From Linnemannia schmuckeri (lineage: Eukaryota; Mortierellomycota; Mortierellomycetes; Mortierellales; Mortierellaceae), in contig JANATG010000007.1 of assembly GCA_029449235.1 (NCBI GenBank), positions 2,480,001 to 2,544,000 of the forward strand: 64,000 bases of DNA, in the 5' to 3' direction. The notes beneath the pieces were generated by a model, which did no database searches, was not told the origin of the DNA, and saw only the letters and a program-made list of their open reading frames with translations. Positions within the stretch are counted from its first letter, which is position 1. Every line of letters starts with the position of its first letter. A program made the position numbers and the translations under genes. Positions 12,205-24,261 of this stretch are shown piece after piece.

Positions 12205-14377
12205 CGCATAGGACTTAAAAAAATGTAGTTTTTTACTCCAACTCCTTCGCTTTTTGCTCAAGGAACAACGCTTCTTTTGTATGTCTGTATGTGTTTGTAT
12301 GTCTACGAAAAAAGTAATTAAGCAAATTTTGGGCGAAGCAAGACGTGTCTTGCTAATCCGGTGAGAGATGCGCAAAATGAAACATCAAAGAGGGACGAGC
12401 ACCATATACTCTCACGTTCTCAGCTCTCTCTCTCTTTACTCTCGTTCATGTTAATTACTGTGTACTTGCAGAGGGAAAAACCCACGTTTAGTAAGAACCG
12501 CCATCAACGCTGACAAGAATCAACCCCGGGATTATTTTTACAGTATTTGCTGAGGTAAGAAAATTACACCGAGAAAGCATCGCACACGAGATCGGGGAAT
12601 CGGGCTCGAATCGGGGAAGAAGGAAACTATGTTGAGCACTATCACAAAAAACTCACGGGAAGAAGAGCTGTGTAACATTTCTACAACCGCGCAATCGCAA
12701 AATGGGGTAGGGAGAGTAGGTGCAAAGAGAGAAGGAGAAAGCACAATAAAAATGCCAAGACAAGATCATCGCGCTAAAAAGGAGTGTTGGAGTTTTGGGC
12801 AATAGGTGCATAGGAGAGGGCAAGAAACAGTAGAAATGCAATGGTTAGCATTGGTTCAAAATCAACCACGGTTAAGCTGCGGTCAGGGGTACACACATCG
12901 AATTTATTCGGCAGCTGAAAGAACGGCATGAAATGAAATTGGGTATGCGTGCACCCTCGAGGGGGATGTTCGAGCCAAGAAGAAAGGTTTGTTGCTTGCT
13001 TTTGTTGACCGTGTGAGTGCTTCTTGTTGATTTGTTTATGCTGAATCGAAGAGGGAGGCGTAGTCTCGGAAATAGAGACTAGCACGGTTTCTCTTGTTAT
13101 CTGTTCGATGGTGGAACGTTGAGTTGTTTATATGTTTCGGGGTGCACAAACCATATTGCTGAAATGTCGGGGGCAGTCCCTTTTCCGGACAATTTGTAAG
13201 AAAGAACAATCTGTTTGATCCAGTGCTTTGGTATCGCATGTCCCATGGTATGCCTTACTATTCATGCCACTAAATAAAAGTGAAAAGAGAGGAGAAAGCG
13301 GAACTCGGAGACAGTTGTTTTTCTCTTTTTTTCTAGTCTATTTAAGTGTGTGTGCACCGTTGTTCATCTTCGGCAATGATGTTTCTTTGTATAAAGAGAC
13401 AAGGAGTAGATCGTCAATCAATTCAGAAGGGCGAAGATTAATTGAATGTTCAATTGAATAAATCGATACAATTATATATTTGATAATTGAATGTTGACCG
13501 ATGGTCAGTTTCTGTTTTTTTCTTTTGTTTTGTTTTTGTTTTTCGTTCATGATGGTCAATTGTGTGTTCCATTTTCATTTACAGAAAAGCGACGAAGGAG
13601 ACAAAAAAGATCGTCCTCCCGTCTCTCTTGAAAGAGAATACGAATACGTTTGCGTGTGCGTCTCATTCTGTCTGCTCGTCCGTCTTTTTTGTTGTTTTTG
13701 TGCTCCCATTCCCTCATCCATCTCCCTTTACTTTTTCGTTTTTCGTTTTTCGTTTTTTTTTTTTCTTTTTTCTTTTTTCTTTTTTCTTTTTCATTTTCAT
13801 TTCTAGTGCTTTTCTTTTTGTCTTTTCTTTTCTCTTCTTTTCTTTTTTTCTTTTCTTTTCCCACCTTATTACCCTATCCCCAACACCCATCCTCCCTTTT
13901 ACTCTCCCCCATCTCTCCACTTCCGCTTCATACGTGTAAGCATACATCATTCTCTTCCTCCTCTTCCTTCTAGACCCATCCATCGTCTTTCTTCTGTTTC
14001 TGTTGCTTGCCCTTTTCTTATTATTCCACTCAAGGTCATCGCATGATACAACAAGTTCTTCCGGCAATCCTCTCTTTCACGTTCTACTTCTCTTCTCTCT
14101 CTTTTTCCCTTTTCATCTGCCTTCTTTCTGTTCTTGTTTAGATAATCAGAAAGCACACGTACCACTCACATACTTTTCTTCTCTTTCACTCTACTCGTTC
14201 GTTCGTTTCGCTCGTCTTTTTATCCTTTTCTCCCTTTCTACTTGTTCACACCAGCCAAATGCCCTTTTGTCTGTCCACTTAGGAAGAGCCAGAGAAAAAA
14301 TCATAAAAGACCAAAAAGGGGAGACACATTTTTATCCCATCCTATCTATCTGAGTGAACCAACCAAGGAGTTCCAAC
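12033..14377. other. Intergenic; pyrimidine-rich promoter region of the next gene
   Basis: A T27 tract lies at 12178-12204. From about 13500 to 14300 the plus strand is strongly C/T-rich, and mirrored K/R/E-rich reading frames on the other strand arise from that composition. It is the presumed promoter and 5' UTR of the gene starting at 14378. No RNA or mobile element recognised. Confidence 0.5.
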
Positions 14378-17300
14378 ATGTCGATTTACTCCTCGACGTC
14401 CTCCTCATCCCTGGTTCACCCTTATTCACCCTCACCCCAGCAGCAGCAGACGAGCAATAATACCAACAGCAAGAAGCAGAAGAAGCAGCACAAGCAGAGG
14501 CCCTTGCTCCTCCAGGATCTCTCTTCTTCAACTGACACCAGCAACATTGCCGACGACGACAATACGGCAGGACAAGCAGCAGGGTCTCCTTCAACCTTAG
14601 CACAAGAAGCAGCCAATCATCCGCTTGTCAAGCCTGTGTCTCAGTCTGGGTCTGTGTCTGTCTCCTTTTCCTCCTCTGGTCCTGCAGATCATCCTCTTAT
14701 TCCTCCTCCTCCTCCTGTTGCTCTTCCTCTTCTTCCCCCAAATTATCACCATCACCAACACCATTCTTCTCTTCCCTTCCTCACTTCTTTATCTTTTCCT
14801 TTCCCTTCCTTTCCTTCCTCTTCTTCTTCATCCCCTATTCCTTCTTCTTTTCCTCCTCCTCCTATCCACCAACAGTCTCCTCCTTCTTCTCTCACTCCAC
14901 ACCATCCCCTTCCTTCTCTTCCTCCTCACCCTCCTCTTTTGCCCCACCATCACCTAAACCCTCTCACACACCCGCCCCCGCACCAACACTCACACGTTAT
15001 CCCTTCTCCTTCTTTTCCTTCTTCACTCCCTCTGCCTGATCCACACCACCACCCGCCGCTGCAGCATCAAAGCACAGACAGCTCTTCTTCTCTCAAACAA
15101 CAACAACATCATCATCGTCATCACACAGACTCACATAAGCAACAACAACAGGACCACAAACAACAGCAACAACAAGGCCTTCTTCTGTACAAACACCAAC
15201 GACAACAGCATCTTCGTATGATGCAACAACAAAACAATATCCTTCAACAGCAGCAACTCCAGCAACAACAGCTGCTGCTGCAACGACAACATCAGCAACA
15301 ATTAGAATTGAAGCAGCAACAGAAGCAGCAATTACAGCAGCTTCATCTCCAGTTGAATTCTTCTGGCGTAAAACTAGCTGCAGTTGTATCAGAGACATCA
15401 TCAACGGAGGCGACAGCGACGACGACACGAGATTTTCAACCACAACAGCAAACACAACAACAGGCGCAAATGACGGCTCAACCTCCCCATCCTCTTGCAC
15501 AACCACAACAACAACAATGCAACCCTTCGCCTTCTCCAACGTCAGCGACCACATCCTTTGTTTACCCGTCCCTCCAGCAACGCCGAGCAAGTCTATTACA
15601 ACAACAGCAGCAGCGACCAGCACCCACACTCTCGCTACCCTCTCCTTCTTCCTCCAATACTAGCAATACATCATTCAAGAACAACAGCAGCTCGTTGTTA
15701 TCGGTGCGAACTCCACTGCGAACACCAATGTTGCCTCTGTCTCCACAGGAATATCAGGGACTTGTAGCCTCGGGCGCACTCCCTGTTCGTCAGGCGCTTC
15801 AGACTCATATTGCCACATCGGGTGAGAAGCCGCCCGAGACCAAGGAGGAGGCGCGAGCTGCACTTGAAGTGATGTTCCAGATCCGAGCAGACAAAATCCG
15901 CCGAGCCATCGAGGAGGGCAAGCTGGCCACCACTGAGGCGTTGCAGCACAAGGTCATCCAACGCCGCGAAAGTATCGTCGAAGGTATCTACTCTTTTTCG
16001 GTTTTCTACTTCGTTGTTTCTGTTTGTTTATTTGAAGTCAACTTTGAGCATCATTGTTGTTTGTTTGCTGTGAGAGCAAAACTGACAATATTCAATTGTA
16101 CTTTGTGTGCTTTCCCCTCTTTGTATTGCGAAGGACAACCTTCTTATCCCAAACTAACGCTTTGTTCTTCTCTCTTTCCCCTTTTTTTCCTCGTCTTTTT
16201 CCTTCATGTTCGGCATCGTTCCATGTCCACCCTTGTCAACCATGCATCATGTTGCATCCCGTATTCTCAGGCACACAGAAAAGTTCGGTAAGATTACATA
16301 CTCAATCCTTCCAGTACCATACACGAGGGCACAAGAGAGATACGCCATGGTGCATGGACGAAGGCAAAAGAAGAAAAAAGAAAAAAGCAAGGGACCCAGG
16401 GGATGGATCGGGATGGGGTCCATGGAATATATTGATTGGCAATTTTGCTGTATTAGAATGGTTCCTTGACCTAGCCATACATGGAGATATGCGGCTCTCA
16501 ACATCTTCTCGCTCCCCTCCGCCATTCTCATGCCCGATTTCGACAGATTGCACTAACTTGTTTGTCCTTCTTCTCTTGTCCCTATCTCTTTGCATTTATG
16601 GTCACTATCGGGGATTGTCAAACCTTTGAAACAAACGTAAGACCCATCATTACCAACACCAGAGGGACCGATCGATGAGTGCACCTTCGGAGCGGGTCAC
16701 CTTTGCTGCTCTTACGCAATCAGCAGCGGCAGCACCACAGTCCCTGATGTCCGGAATCGTATCTCAGCAGCCATGGCTTCCACCTAATGCTCAAGGTCAT
16801 GGTCATATTCATCCCCATCACCACCCATCATCATCTGCGATCATCTGTCAAGAGCCTATCTCGATGCACAGCCATGGCAATACCACAAGCTACACCGGAC
16901 TGATCAACGACACCACTAATACCAACAACAATGGAGTAGCAGCTATGGCACAGGGCGCAACTGCAGGCGACCCCATGGTGATCGAGGGCGAGGATCAGGA
17001 TCAGCAGGATACGACTTTTGGTCTGTCAGACGATGATATCATGTCGAGCTTTACCATCTTTACTGCAAAGTTGGGTGACTCGTTACTGGCTCGAGATGTC
17101 CCGCGGTTTGGTGGTATGGGCGACACTGCTCAAGGTACTGCAGCTGTTCCTCCTCCTGGATACAACTCATTCGGTGTCAATGCTAACCAGCAGGATAATA
17201 GCAGAACGGTGGCAGCAGGAGTACCAGGAGTCGTACAGGAACCACCACTGGAGATGATGATGGTCGACACTGCGCTCCCCACACTCTCTCCGACAGCCTC

Positions 17301-18117
17301 AAGCGAGTCTCAGTCACCCTCGCCTTGGATTCCCTGGCATGGACCTGCTATTCAAGAGCAGCAGCAGGATTTGGTGGCAAATTCTCTTCGGGGGGCTGCT
17401 GGCCCTATGGCTATCCACCCATTCGCTCAGGCTCAGGCCCAGGCTCAGGCCCAGGCTCAACACCCAGTCGCAGCAGTTCTTTTGCCGCCGCATCCACCAC
17501 AGCAACCACATGTCCCCATGACGTCCTTAGTCATGCCTCAGCAACAACAACAGCAGCAACAATCGTATCCGGGCTTGTTCCCCAAGGGCCCACGAGACCA
17601 GGGTCCTCACCCATCTGCGTTTGGAATGGGTGTCCAGACTGTTCAGATCCACCCACAAGGCGGCTTTGGCGTTGGCAGTCAACAAGGAGCAGCAGGGTCA
17701 TATGTGGGCGAGAAGCAGGTTGAGGCATGGAATCAGTATGTACAGTACTTGCTTCACCAGCAGGAGCTTGCAGACCACCACCACAGTCACCAAGGAAACC
17801 CTCTAATCCCTCCACAGCATGGACAACATCTTCAATACCATGTTCAACAGGATCCCTTCGCTCAACAACAGCAACAACCAGGCGCAGGAATGTCATTCAC
17901 GAGCCCTCCTCCTTCACAGAATGCAACGACGGACCCGCACTGGCAGGCGACGATGATGACGATGATGATGGACCAAAACCCGACCCGTGAGGCGATACAT
18001 GGATTAGTCCAGCAGCCTGGGTACTATATCGCTAGCACTGTCGGCGGTGGCGCTAGTGGACAGAGAATGGCTAATTCTTCGACCTTCCCCCCTACCGGCG
18101 CACACCTCTCCCTCTAG
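14378..18117 (+). CDS. Q/P/H-rich protein of unknown function, with 17-nt microexon
   Basis: Function not recognised. Exons: 14378-15983, 16271-16287 (17 nt) and 16663-18117, giving 1025 residues. The ATG at 14378 (MSIYSSTSSS) is the first in frame; the codon at 14354 is GTG. Phases close exactly: exon 1 leaves one base, and the microexon adds 17 and reads GTQKSS across the junctions, followed by RDRSMSAPSERVTF. Residues about 100-230 are Pro/Ser/His-rich and 245-430 are poly-Q-rich. A conserved-looking helical segment follows near residues 455-540 (EYQGLVASGALPVRQAL, EEARAALEVMFQIRADKI, ALQHKVIQRRESIVEG). The last exon contains a short acidic core (FGLSDDDIMSSFTIFTAKLG), QA repeats from a CAGGCT/CAGGCC microsatellite near 17427-17462, and WNQYVQYLLHQQEL. 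A poly(A) signal-like AATAAT/AATAAA cluster lies near 18225-18240. The composition suggests a transcription-related scaffold, but this is inference only. Confidence 0.65.
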
Positions 18118-19901
18118 ATTTCGTGTTGATTTTGAAGAAAAAGTAGCATATGCTTTCTTACTTGCTCCCCGTCCCTTTCTTTGGGCAATAGACTCGCTTA
18201 CTTTGAGTTGAGTTTTTTTGCACTATAATAATAATAAAAAAACATGTCCGTCTTTTTGTTATATGCTCCCGCTATACTTTCTTTTTCTTTTGCTCTCGCT
18301 CTCACTCTCCCCTTTATTTCGTTTTTATTTTCCTTTGCTTTCATTTATGCACGTCTAGCGAGCTTGTTTTCAAGAAACTAAAAAAACCGTTGGCAGTTTC
18401 GTTACAAGCTCACGTATTATTCTAGTATGTGGTTAACGAATGTGCATGTCGCTTATTCATAGTGAGCAAATCCTCGTATCCTCTTTTCTGGAGCTGACTA
18501 CACGTATCTTTCTGTCTTTTTTAACAGACGACCCGAGAAAACAAATAGTACACATCTCTTCGTAGCGCGCTCTACTTTTGGTCGTTCATCTGCCCTTGTC
18601 CCTTCTCATCCCTAATACCATACAAGGAGTATATTCCAGGGTCACTTGGCTCCTTTATGAATGGTCTGCAAGGAGAAGGAAAGAGAGAATGATGTGATCC
18701 CATGTATCCATATTAGGCGCACTATTTTTGGGAAAAAGGGAAGATCCCAGCAAGAATGTTTTATATTTTTTTTTCTCTTGCTGTCTTGGTTTCACTCGTA
18801 ATTCCCTCTTAGTCCAATCGCTACCGGAACAAAAAAAAAGCTTGGTTCATGCGACACATCCGTCCTACTCCTCGTCCTCATTATGCATGTTGTACCATGA
18901 CTGTTTCTAACCCAGGGTTCGAATATGGTATGTGCGTTCTTGTGTGTGTTTTTTATAGACGATCCTTTTCCCCCCTTGAAGAACAATTATAATCTTCGTA
19001 TATTTCTGTCTATGCATTGCTACAGCTGGTCTGTACAATGGGATCTTAATTTATGGAGAGATGAGACATGATATAAAGAGAACATGTAAAAAAATAAAGG
19101 AGACAAGGGATGGGGCATAGACCATTGGTCAAACATAATCTATTGGTAGAGCATAGAGCATTGGACATGGTGCAATGGCATGATCCCCAGGAGGCGGGGA
19201 AGGGGAGAAGGAAGGGGTGGAAAAAGGTTGAAGTGGAGATGGGAGGGGCAATTGTAGAACGCAATGAAGGACAGATAACGACAGCAATAGCATGAATTTC
19301 GCGCTATTGATGGTGGGAAGTGGTGGGTATTTGTGTAATACGAGGGACCGCACTACTCCCTAATGTCCCTGCACGAGATAGTTTTGCTCGTCTTCTGTTT
19401 TTGTCCACTCCGTGGGCGTGTAAAGCTTTGTGGGTGTGATGGTCGTGAGAGAAGAAAGAATGGACACGTAGATCCCTCACACACATACCACTATCTTGTC
19501 CACTCCGTTCCTCGCCGTGTCCGTCAATGACGTGTATGCCTTCTCTCGTTACTTCCCTCCATTAGTACCCTTTTCTCGTTCCTGTCCCACCTTACCCTGT
19601 GGCGGTATTCACCCTCCCTTCTTTTACTATTTCTTTTGGAGTATGGCGAAATCGCGCTCGACCATTCGTTGCGACCACGTTGTTTGCTTTACAACAATGT
19701 GCGGTTGGATTTTTTTGTGCAAAAGGGAACAGCGATTTATTGCGAGTGAAGGAGAGGGAGAGAGATAAAAAAGGGACACAATTTTGAGAACATCCATCCA
19801 TCTGAGCAATTTTGTCCGATTCGAGGTATAGTAGAGGAAACGGATGAGAGAGAGCGTGGAACTGGCAAGAAAGACTAACCAAAACTCACTGAGCAAGAAA
19901 A

Positions 19902-19949
<48 letters not shown>

Positions 19950-20497
19950 CGTTGAAAAGAGAGCGAGAGAAGGACGGAGTTGTGTTGGCTTCCTATTGAT
20001 AACTATCTATCGATTGGTATCAATTTGCGTTTGCACCGGCACGAGCACAATGGAGTGAACGAGCGGACTGCCCTTTTTTTTTGTCCTCTGTGTTCCTTTT
20101 GTTCTTTTGACGAGGGTGTATATTTATTTCACCTTGTGCTTTCCTCTTCTCTTTTTCTCTTCTCACACTTCTTTTTCCTTCCATCTTTCCCTTATTTCTT
20201 ACTATTGCAAATCCCTCTCTCTAACTCTTACCTTTGCACCCTGCTGTTCACTCATTGAACCTCTTTCTTCTTCCTCCTTTCTTCTTCTCACACGAATATC
20301 TGGTTCAAATCCTTCTTTGTCTCACTCACCCTTTCACACAATCACTACTCTCACTCGCCTGTCTTAAATACACTCTTCGTTTCTCGCTCTTCGTTCCGCG
20401 TCTCTCTTCTTTTTACACGCACAGTTCATACCTTTCCTTCCCTCCACACTTTCGCGTCAACACTCATACTCAAACAAAAACAAAACAACGATATAGC
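18118..20497. other. Intergenic with 44-nt poly(T) tract
   Basis: About 2.4 kb: 3' UTR of the Q-rich gene, then the promoter of the questin-oxidase-like gene (C/T-rich 20100-20460). Contains T44 at 19906-19949. Short ORFs here look random. Confidence 0.45.
19906..19949. repeat. Poly(T) tract, 44 nt
   Basis: The longest homopolymer in the window. Confidence 0.95.
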
Positions 20498-21957
20498 ATG
20501 ATCTCGGTACCATCTGCACCAGGGAGCTTACCCACCTGTCTCCCCTCCTCCCACCACCACCTTCACACCAAAACCACTAGCGCCTCTACTTCCACCTCTT
20601 CACCCTTGCCTGATTCCTCACCTTCCTCTCCCGCTACCATCACCCACTCTCACCATGACCTCCATGGGTCAACAATGAGGAGACCATCATCGCCAAAGAG
20701 GTCTTACTCTGTCACCTCGCACTCGTCCCGGTCTGTCCAGTTCACAGAAGAGATCACACCTCGTGAAATGGCGTTGTCGATTGTTCAAGCACAGTATCAT
20801 ATCTACCATACGGATCTGTCTGGTTATCTTGCCGGTGCTGATATGGTCCAGGATGCACTTACACGCTTCGCCCTCGGTGGTAAGTTTCTCTTTCTTCTGT
20901 GTGTTTATGTACTTTCTGGTGTTTATTGATAAGAAAGGGGGAAAGAGCAGTCGGTGAATGGAAGGGTGTGTAGGGAGATAGGGTAAAGGGTGGAGAGAGG
21001 AGCGTGAGGAGGGGAGGGGTTCTTTTTTTCTTGTTTGCTTGGTGGCGGTTAAATTGGGCAAACTTTTTTTCTTAGGGCAACGTGTTGTTGAAGCAGCAGC
21101 ATACAAGCAACGGACCTCGAACTCAACACCCTCCCTTCCTCTCGCTCCATTGAACCATCCGGCCAACCAACCAACAATACAAACAACAATACACGATGAA
21201 CACACTCACAAACAAAGAAGGAAAAAAAAGACAATGGATAAACCTCGGTTGTGTTTTTTTGGACGTTTTACTTTCTCTTTTTTTTTGTGCAATCGATTAT
21301 CAATACAAACAGCAGGGAAGGAGAAGAAGAAGATCTACGAAGGAGGATGTGTGTGTCACAGTATTTTAAGAATGCGACAGAAAGAAAAAATGAGGAAATG
21401 GGCGATTGTGTTTCAATGGGAAGGATAGTGTCATAGGAGGAGTCCATGGGTGAAAGAGTGATATAATAGAGCAATAATACATTCTTGCCAACATACATAA
21501 GCAATGTTGTCATTCCCAACGACAGGGGAAGAGAACACTCTCACTTTGCCTTCACGCACTTTCACGCACGCCGCACACACACTCTTTTCCTTGTCTTACC
21601 AACGAACACACCAGCACGCATCCCTTCGCATTGCATGAGCAGCTCTCCCTCTTCTACTTCCTTCCCTGTCTGCTGCCAATCAATTCGCAACTCCCGAAAA
21701 ACACAAAAAAGGCGACAAGCGGAGAGACAAAAACCTTTTGGCCAATTTTTATTTTTATAGTTTCCCTCGTTCTCTTATTGATGCCCTTGCATTGGTCCAG
21801 TTCCGTCCAGTCCCTGTCCCTTGTTGATTGACGGGACTAAACTTGACTGGCCCTGAACCAACACGCACTTGCCAGCCAGTTAGTTAGGCTGTCAGGGACC
21901 AAATCCACCTTCTCTTCCCACTCCCTTGTAGTTTGATTTTGATTTTGAATTTGATTT

Positions 21958-21991
<34 letters not shown>

Positions 21992-22527
21992 GAGTTTTTT
22001 GCCTTTTTACTGGGGTCCCAGAACCCTTGACTTTTTATATTTATTTCTTTGTCGAAGATGGGAAAACGCACTTGTTCAATCTTGCTTCGCTTAGTTTGCT
22101 TTTTTGTTGTTCGTTAGTGCTCTTTTCGTTCTCTCTGGGAAGGAAGAAATAGGACTTACCATGCTAAAAAGACTATGATAAAAAACGAACAATAGCACCG
22201 ATTGAGAATATTCCCAGACAGGGGTATAGACATTAGAACAGAAGACCAAAGGGTTGAGAGACAGGATGAGCGAGCGGTTATTGTTGATGGTTCGTAATTG
22301 AGAAATTTCCGTTGAGTCAATTGAAAAAAAAAGGATGGAGGCATCTCATCGCCTTGCATATCCATCTATGTCTCTTCCAAGTTATTGCACACACAGCCTC
22401 ATCCAGTCCATTCGATACCACCATGTCCAATTTCATTTCTTTCCTACTCTTCCCGACTTCATCTCTCTTTTCTTTCCTTTACCCGCTTTCATCATCCACT
22501 GAATGTTTCGCGGTACATCCGGATAAT

Positions 22528-22567
<40 letters not shown>

Positions 22568-24261
22568 CCTTGAGATTTTGTTTGTTGTAATTGTTTCCCT
22601 TGAAGTTGCGAAATGAGACACACAGACAGTTGATAACAGACAAGAGGAGGGTCCAAGAGTCCAGAGATCCAAGCGCATACAAACACGCATACAAAACAAG
22701 CAGAACGCTGACCGAAAAAGTACATATATTATTACCTAATAGGCACGTCAAGTGACCTATACCAGACATTCAAGCGGTTCAGGCCCGACAAGGAGCGTAT
22801 TCCTCCGACACCGACGATCACGATCACAACGCGTAACTGGCGCGATTGGTTGGGCCACAAATCCTATTATCACGACTATCTCGATTTCTTTGACCAGGAG
22901 CTGCAACTTCTCGAGCAGGAGCAGGATGCGTCTGAGACCGAGGCAGAAGTATCATTACTGTCGCCTTCTTCTTCGACTTCAAAAGAGACGATGAGCAGGA
23001 TGGCAAAACTGGTGGCAGAATACTTGACGCCGTTGATTCCAGGACTGTGCGCATCGACGGGGGCGTTGATTCATTTGGGGTATGGAGTCGAGTTTGGGTC
23101 GAGACTGGCCATGGCCGAGGGGTTGGCATATGCCTGTATCTCTTTCCAACCTGCAACCACATGCTTCATCCCCTCCAACATCCCCTCCTCCTGGCAGCAT
23201 AAGAGTTCTATAGCGACTTCAGGAGCCACAGGAACGACAGGAACGACAGCGGGAGGTGTGACGAAGAGGTCGCCGACGGTGGCGATTCTTAACATGGTTA
23301 GGAACGATAAGCGGTTGGATGGGATGTTTGACGCAGGGTTCCAGGGCCGTTTGAATGTCGTGATGAGCTCACGTGTTAGTCTGTTGAAGTCCTATCTTGG
23401 CATGTGGACCAGTCAAGGTAACGTTTGTTTGCCCACAGCAACTCGTGAGCACGAAACACATACACACATAAAAACTACCTACCCAACCTACCCAACGTGA
23501 AATTTCTTTCGACACCTAAACAGCGAAAACTAACTTGTTCTTTTTCAATCTGTAATAGTGCACTCGGTGGAAGAGGCTTTGAAGGACTTATCTCAAACAA
23601 GCAGCCTACTCTTATTCACCGCAACAAACCGATTCGGAGACCAACAGCAACTAGATAAGCATCTCGCCAATGTTCTGTTGGCGACGCACGCGGCACGGTT
23701 CTTGATCCGTGTCTTGCCTGGTGAGGTCGAAAAGGAGCAGCTGTTGAAGGCGATCTGGATGTCGCTTGTGGCGACTTTTGTGGTTCAGGGTAGGCCCAAG
23801 TTGTCCTTGTCACAGTCTCAGCAACAAAGCCAGCACCAGCAGCGACAGCCGGTTATGGTGGAAGTGAACCCGCAGGATGTTAGTGAGCATGATGATCAAG
23901 ACGAAGAGGTTGAAGTTGAAGGGAAGGAGTGTCTTGGTATGAAGGTCCCTTCAGGTCGATGGAAGATCTTGGCGCAGGATGCCATCCACGCCGATCATCA
24001 AATTGTCCCCAAGGTACATTAGCAGTACCTGTTTACGAACGCACGCTTGTATGTGTTAAATGGTGGCTATATTGCGTTGGATCAGTATACTAACAACGTC
24101 TCTCCCTCTCTCTCGTTATAATTTATAATGAATAGATTGTAAGGTCGTTGTGGTGGGCAGAGATGGAGCATGGATCGTGCGGAGGAATGTTCTACGATGC
24201 GGCGTTCCGTGCTGTGGGGGATGACCCAGCCTCTGACGAGTCTACTGGCCCCGGCTTTTAA
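20498..24261 (+). CDS. Questin oxidase-like protein (DUF4243 family)
   Basis: Exons: 20498-20879, 22743-23417, 23559-24013 and 24136-24261, giving 545 residues. Every junction keeps phase: ALGG|TSSDLYQTFKRF, MWTSQ|VHSVEEA, QIVPK|IVRSLWW. After about 85 disordered residues (Ser/Pro/His-rich) comes the family region: ALSIVQAQYHIYHTDLSGYL, KRFRPDKERIPP, WRDWLGHKSYYHDYLDFF, and the landmark STGALIHLGYGVEFGSRLAM. THAARFLIRVLP and the C-terminal MFYDAAFRAVGDDP follow. Relatives include the fungal enzyme that opens the anthraquinone ring of questin and many uncharacterised homologues; a Baeyer-Villiger-type oxidation is known for the former, but the substrate here cannot be told. No secondary-metabolite synthase lies nearby, so a housekeeping or lipid-related role is equally possible. 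Intron 1 is 1863 nt, against roughly 50-450 nt for other introns in the window, and holds two long poly(T) tracts. Confidence 0.82.
21961..21990. repeat. Poly(T) tract, 30 nt, in the long intron
   Basis: Uninterrupted T run inside intron 1 of the questin-oxidase-like gene, preceded by several GATTTTGA-like units. Confidence 0.9.
22530..22567. repeat. Poly(T) tract, 38 nt, in the long intron
   Basis: A second homopolymer in the same intron, about 175 nt upstream of the acceptor. Confidence 0.9.

Noticed and set aside
12774..13239. Minus-strand ORF with a signal-like hydrophobic stretch
   Set aside because: No domain, no splice continuity and poor composition; treated as chance.
13501..14165. 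Long K/R/E-rich and F/L/S-rich ORFs on both strands
   Set aside because: They are mirror images of a C/T-rich promoter stretch; no start context, splice partner or domain.
14354..14377. Eight extra N-terminal residues for the Q-rich protein
   Set aside because: The upstream codon is GTG, not ATG; the first in-frame ATG is 14378.
15093..15629. 178-residue V/A-rich ORF antisense to the poly-Q gene
   Set aside because: Composition is the reverse complement of CAA/CAG repeats; no independent evidence.
16054..16629. 191-residue ORF between the two halves of the Q-rich gene
   Set aside because: It lies mostly in the two introns; the spliced model with the 17-nt microexon explains the region better.
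18900..18930. GGTTCGAAT resembling a tRNA B-box
   Set aside because: No matching acceptor stem, D-arm or anticodon arm around it.
22720..22755. Acceptor at ATACCAG for exon 2 of the questin-oxidase-like gene
   Set aside because: Wrong phase; the TAATAG acceptor 23 nt upstream of ACATTC keeps the frame.
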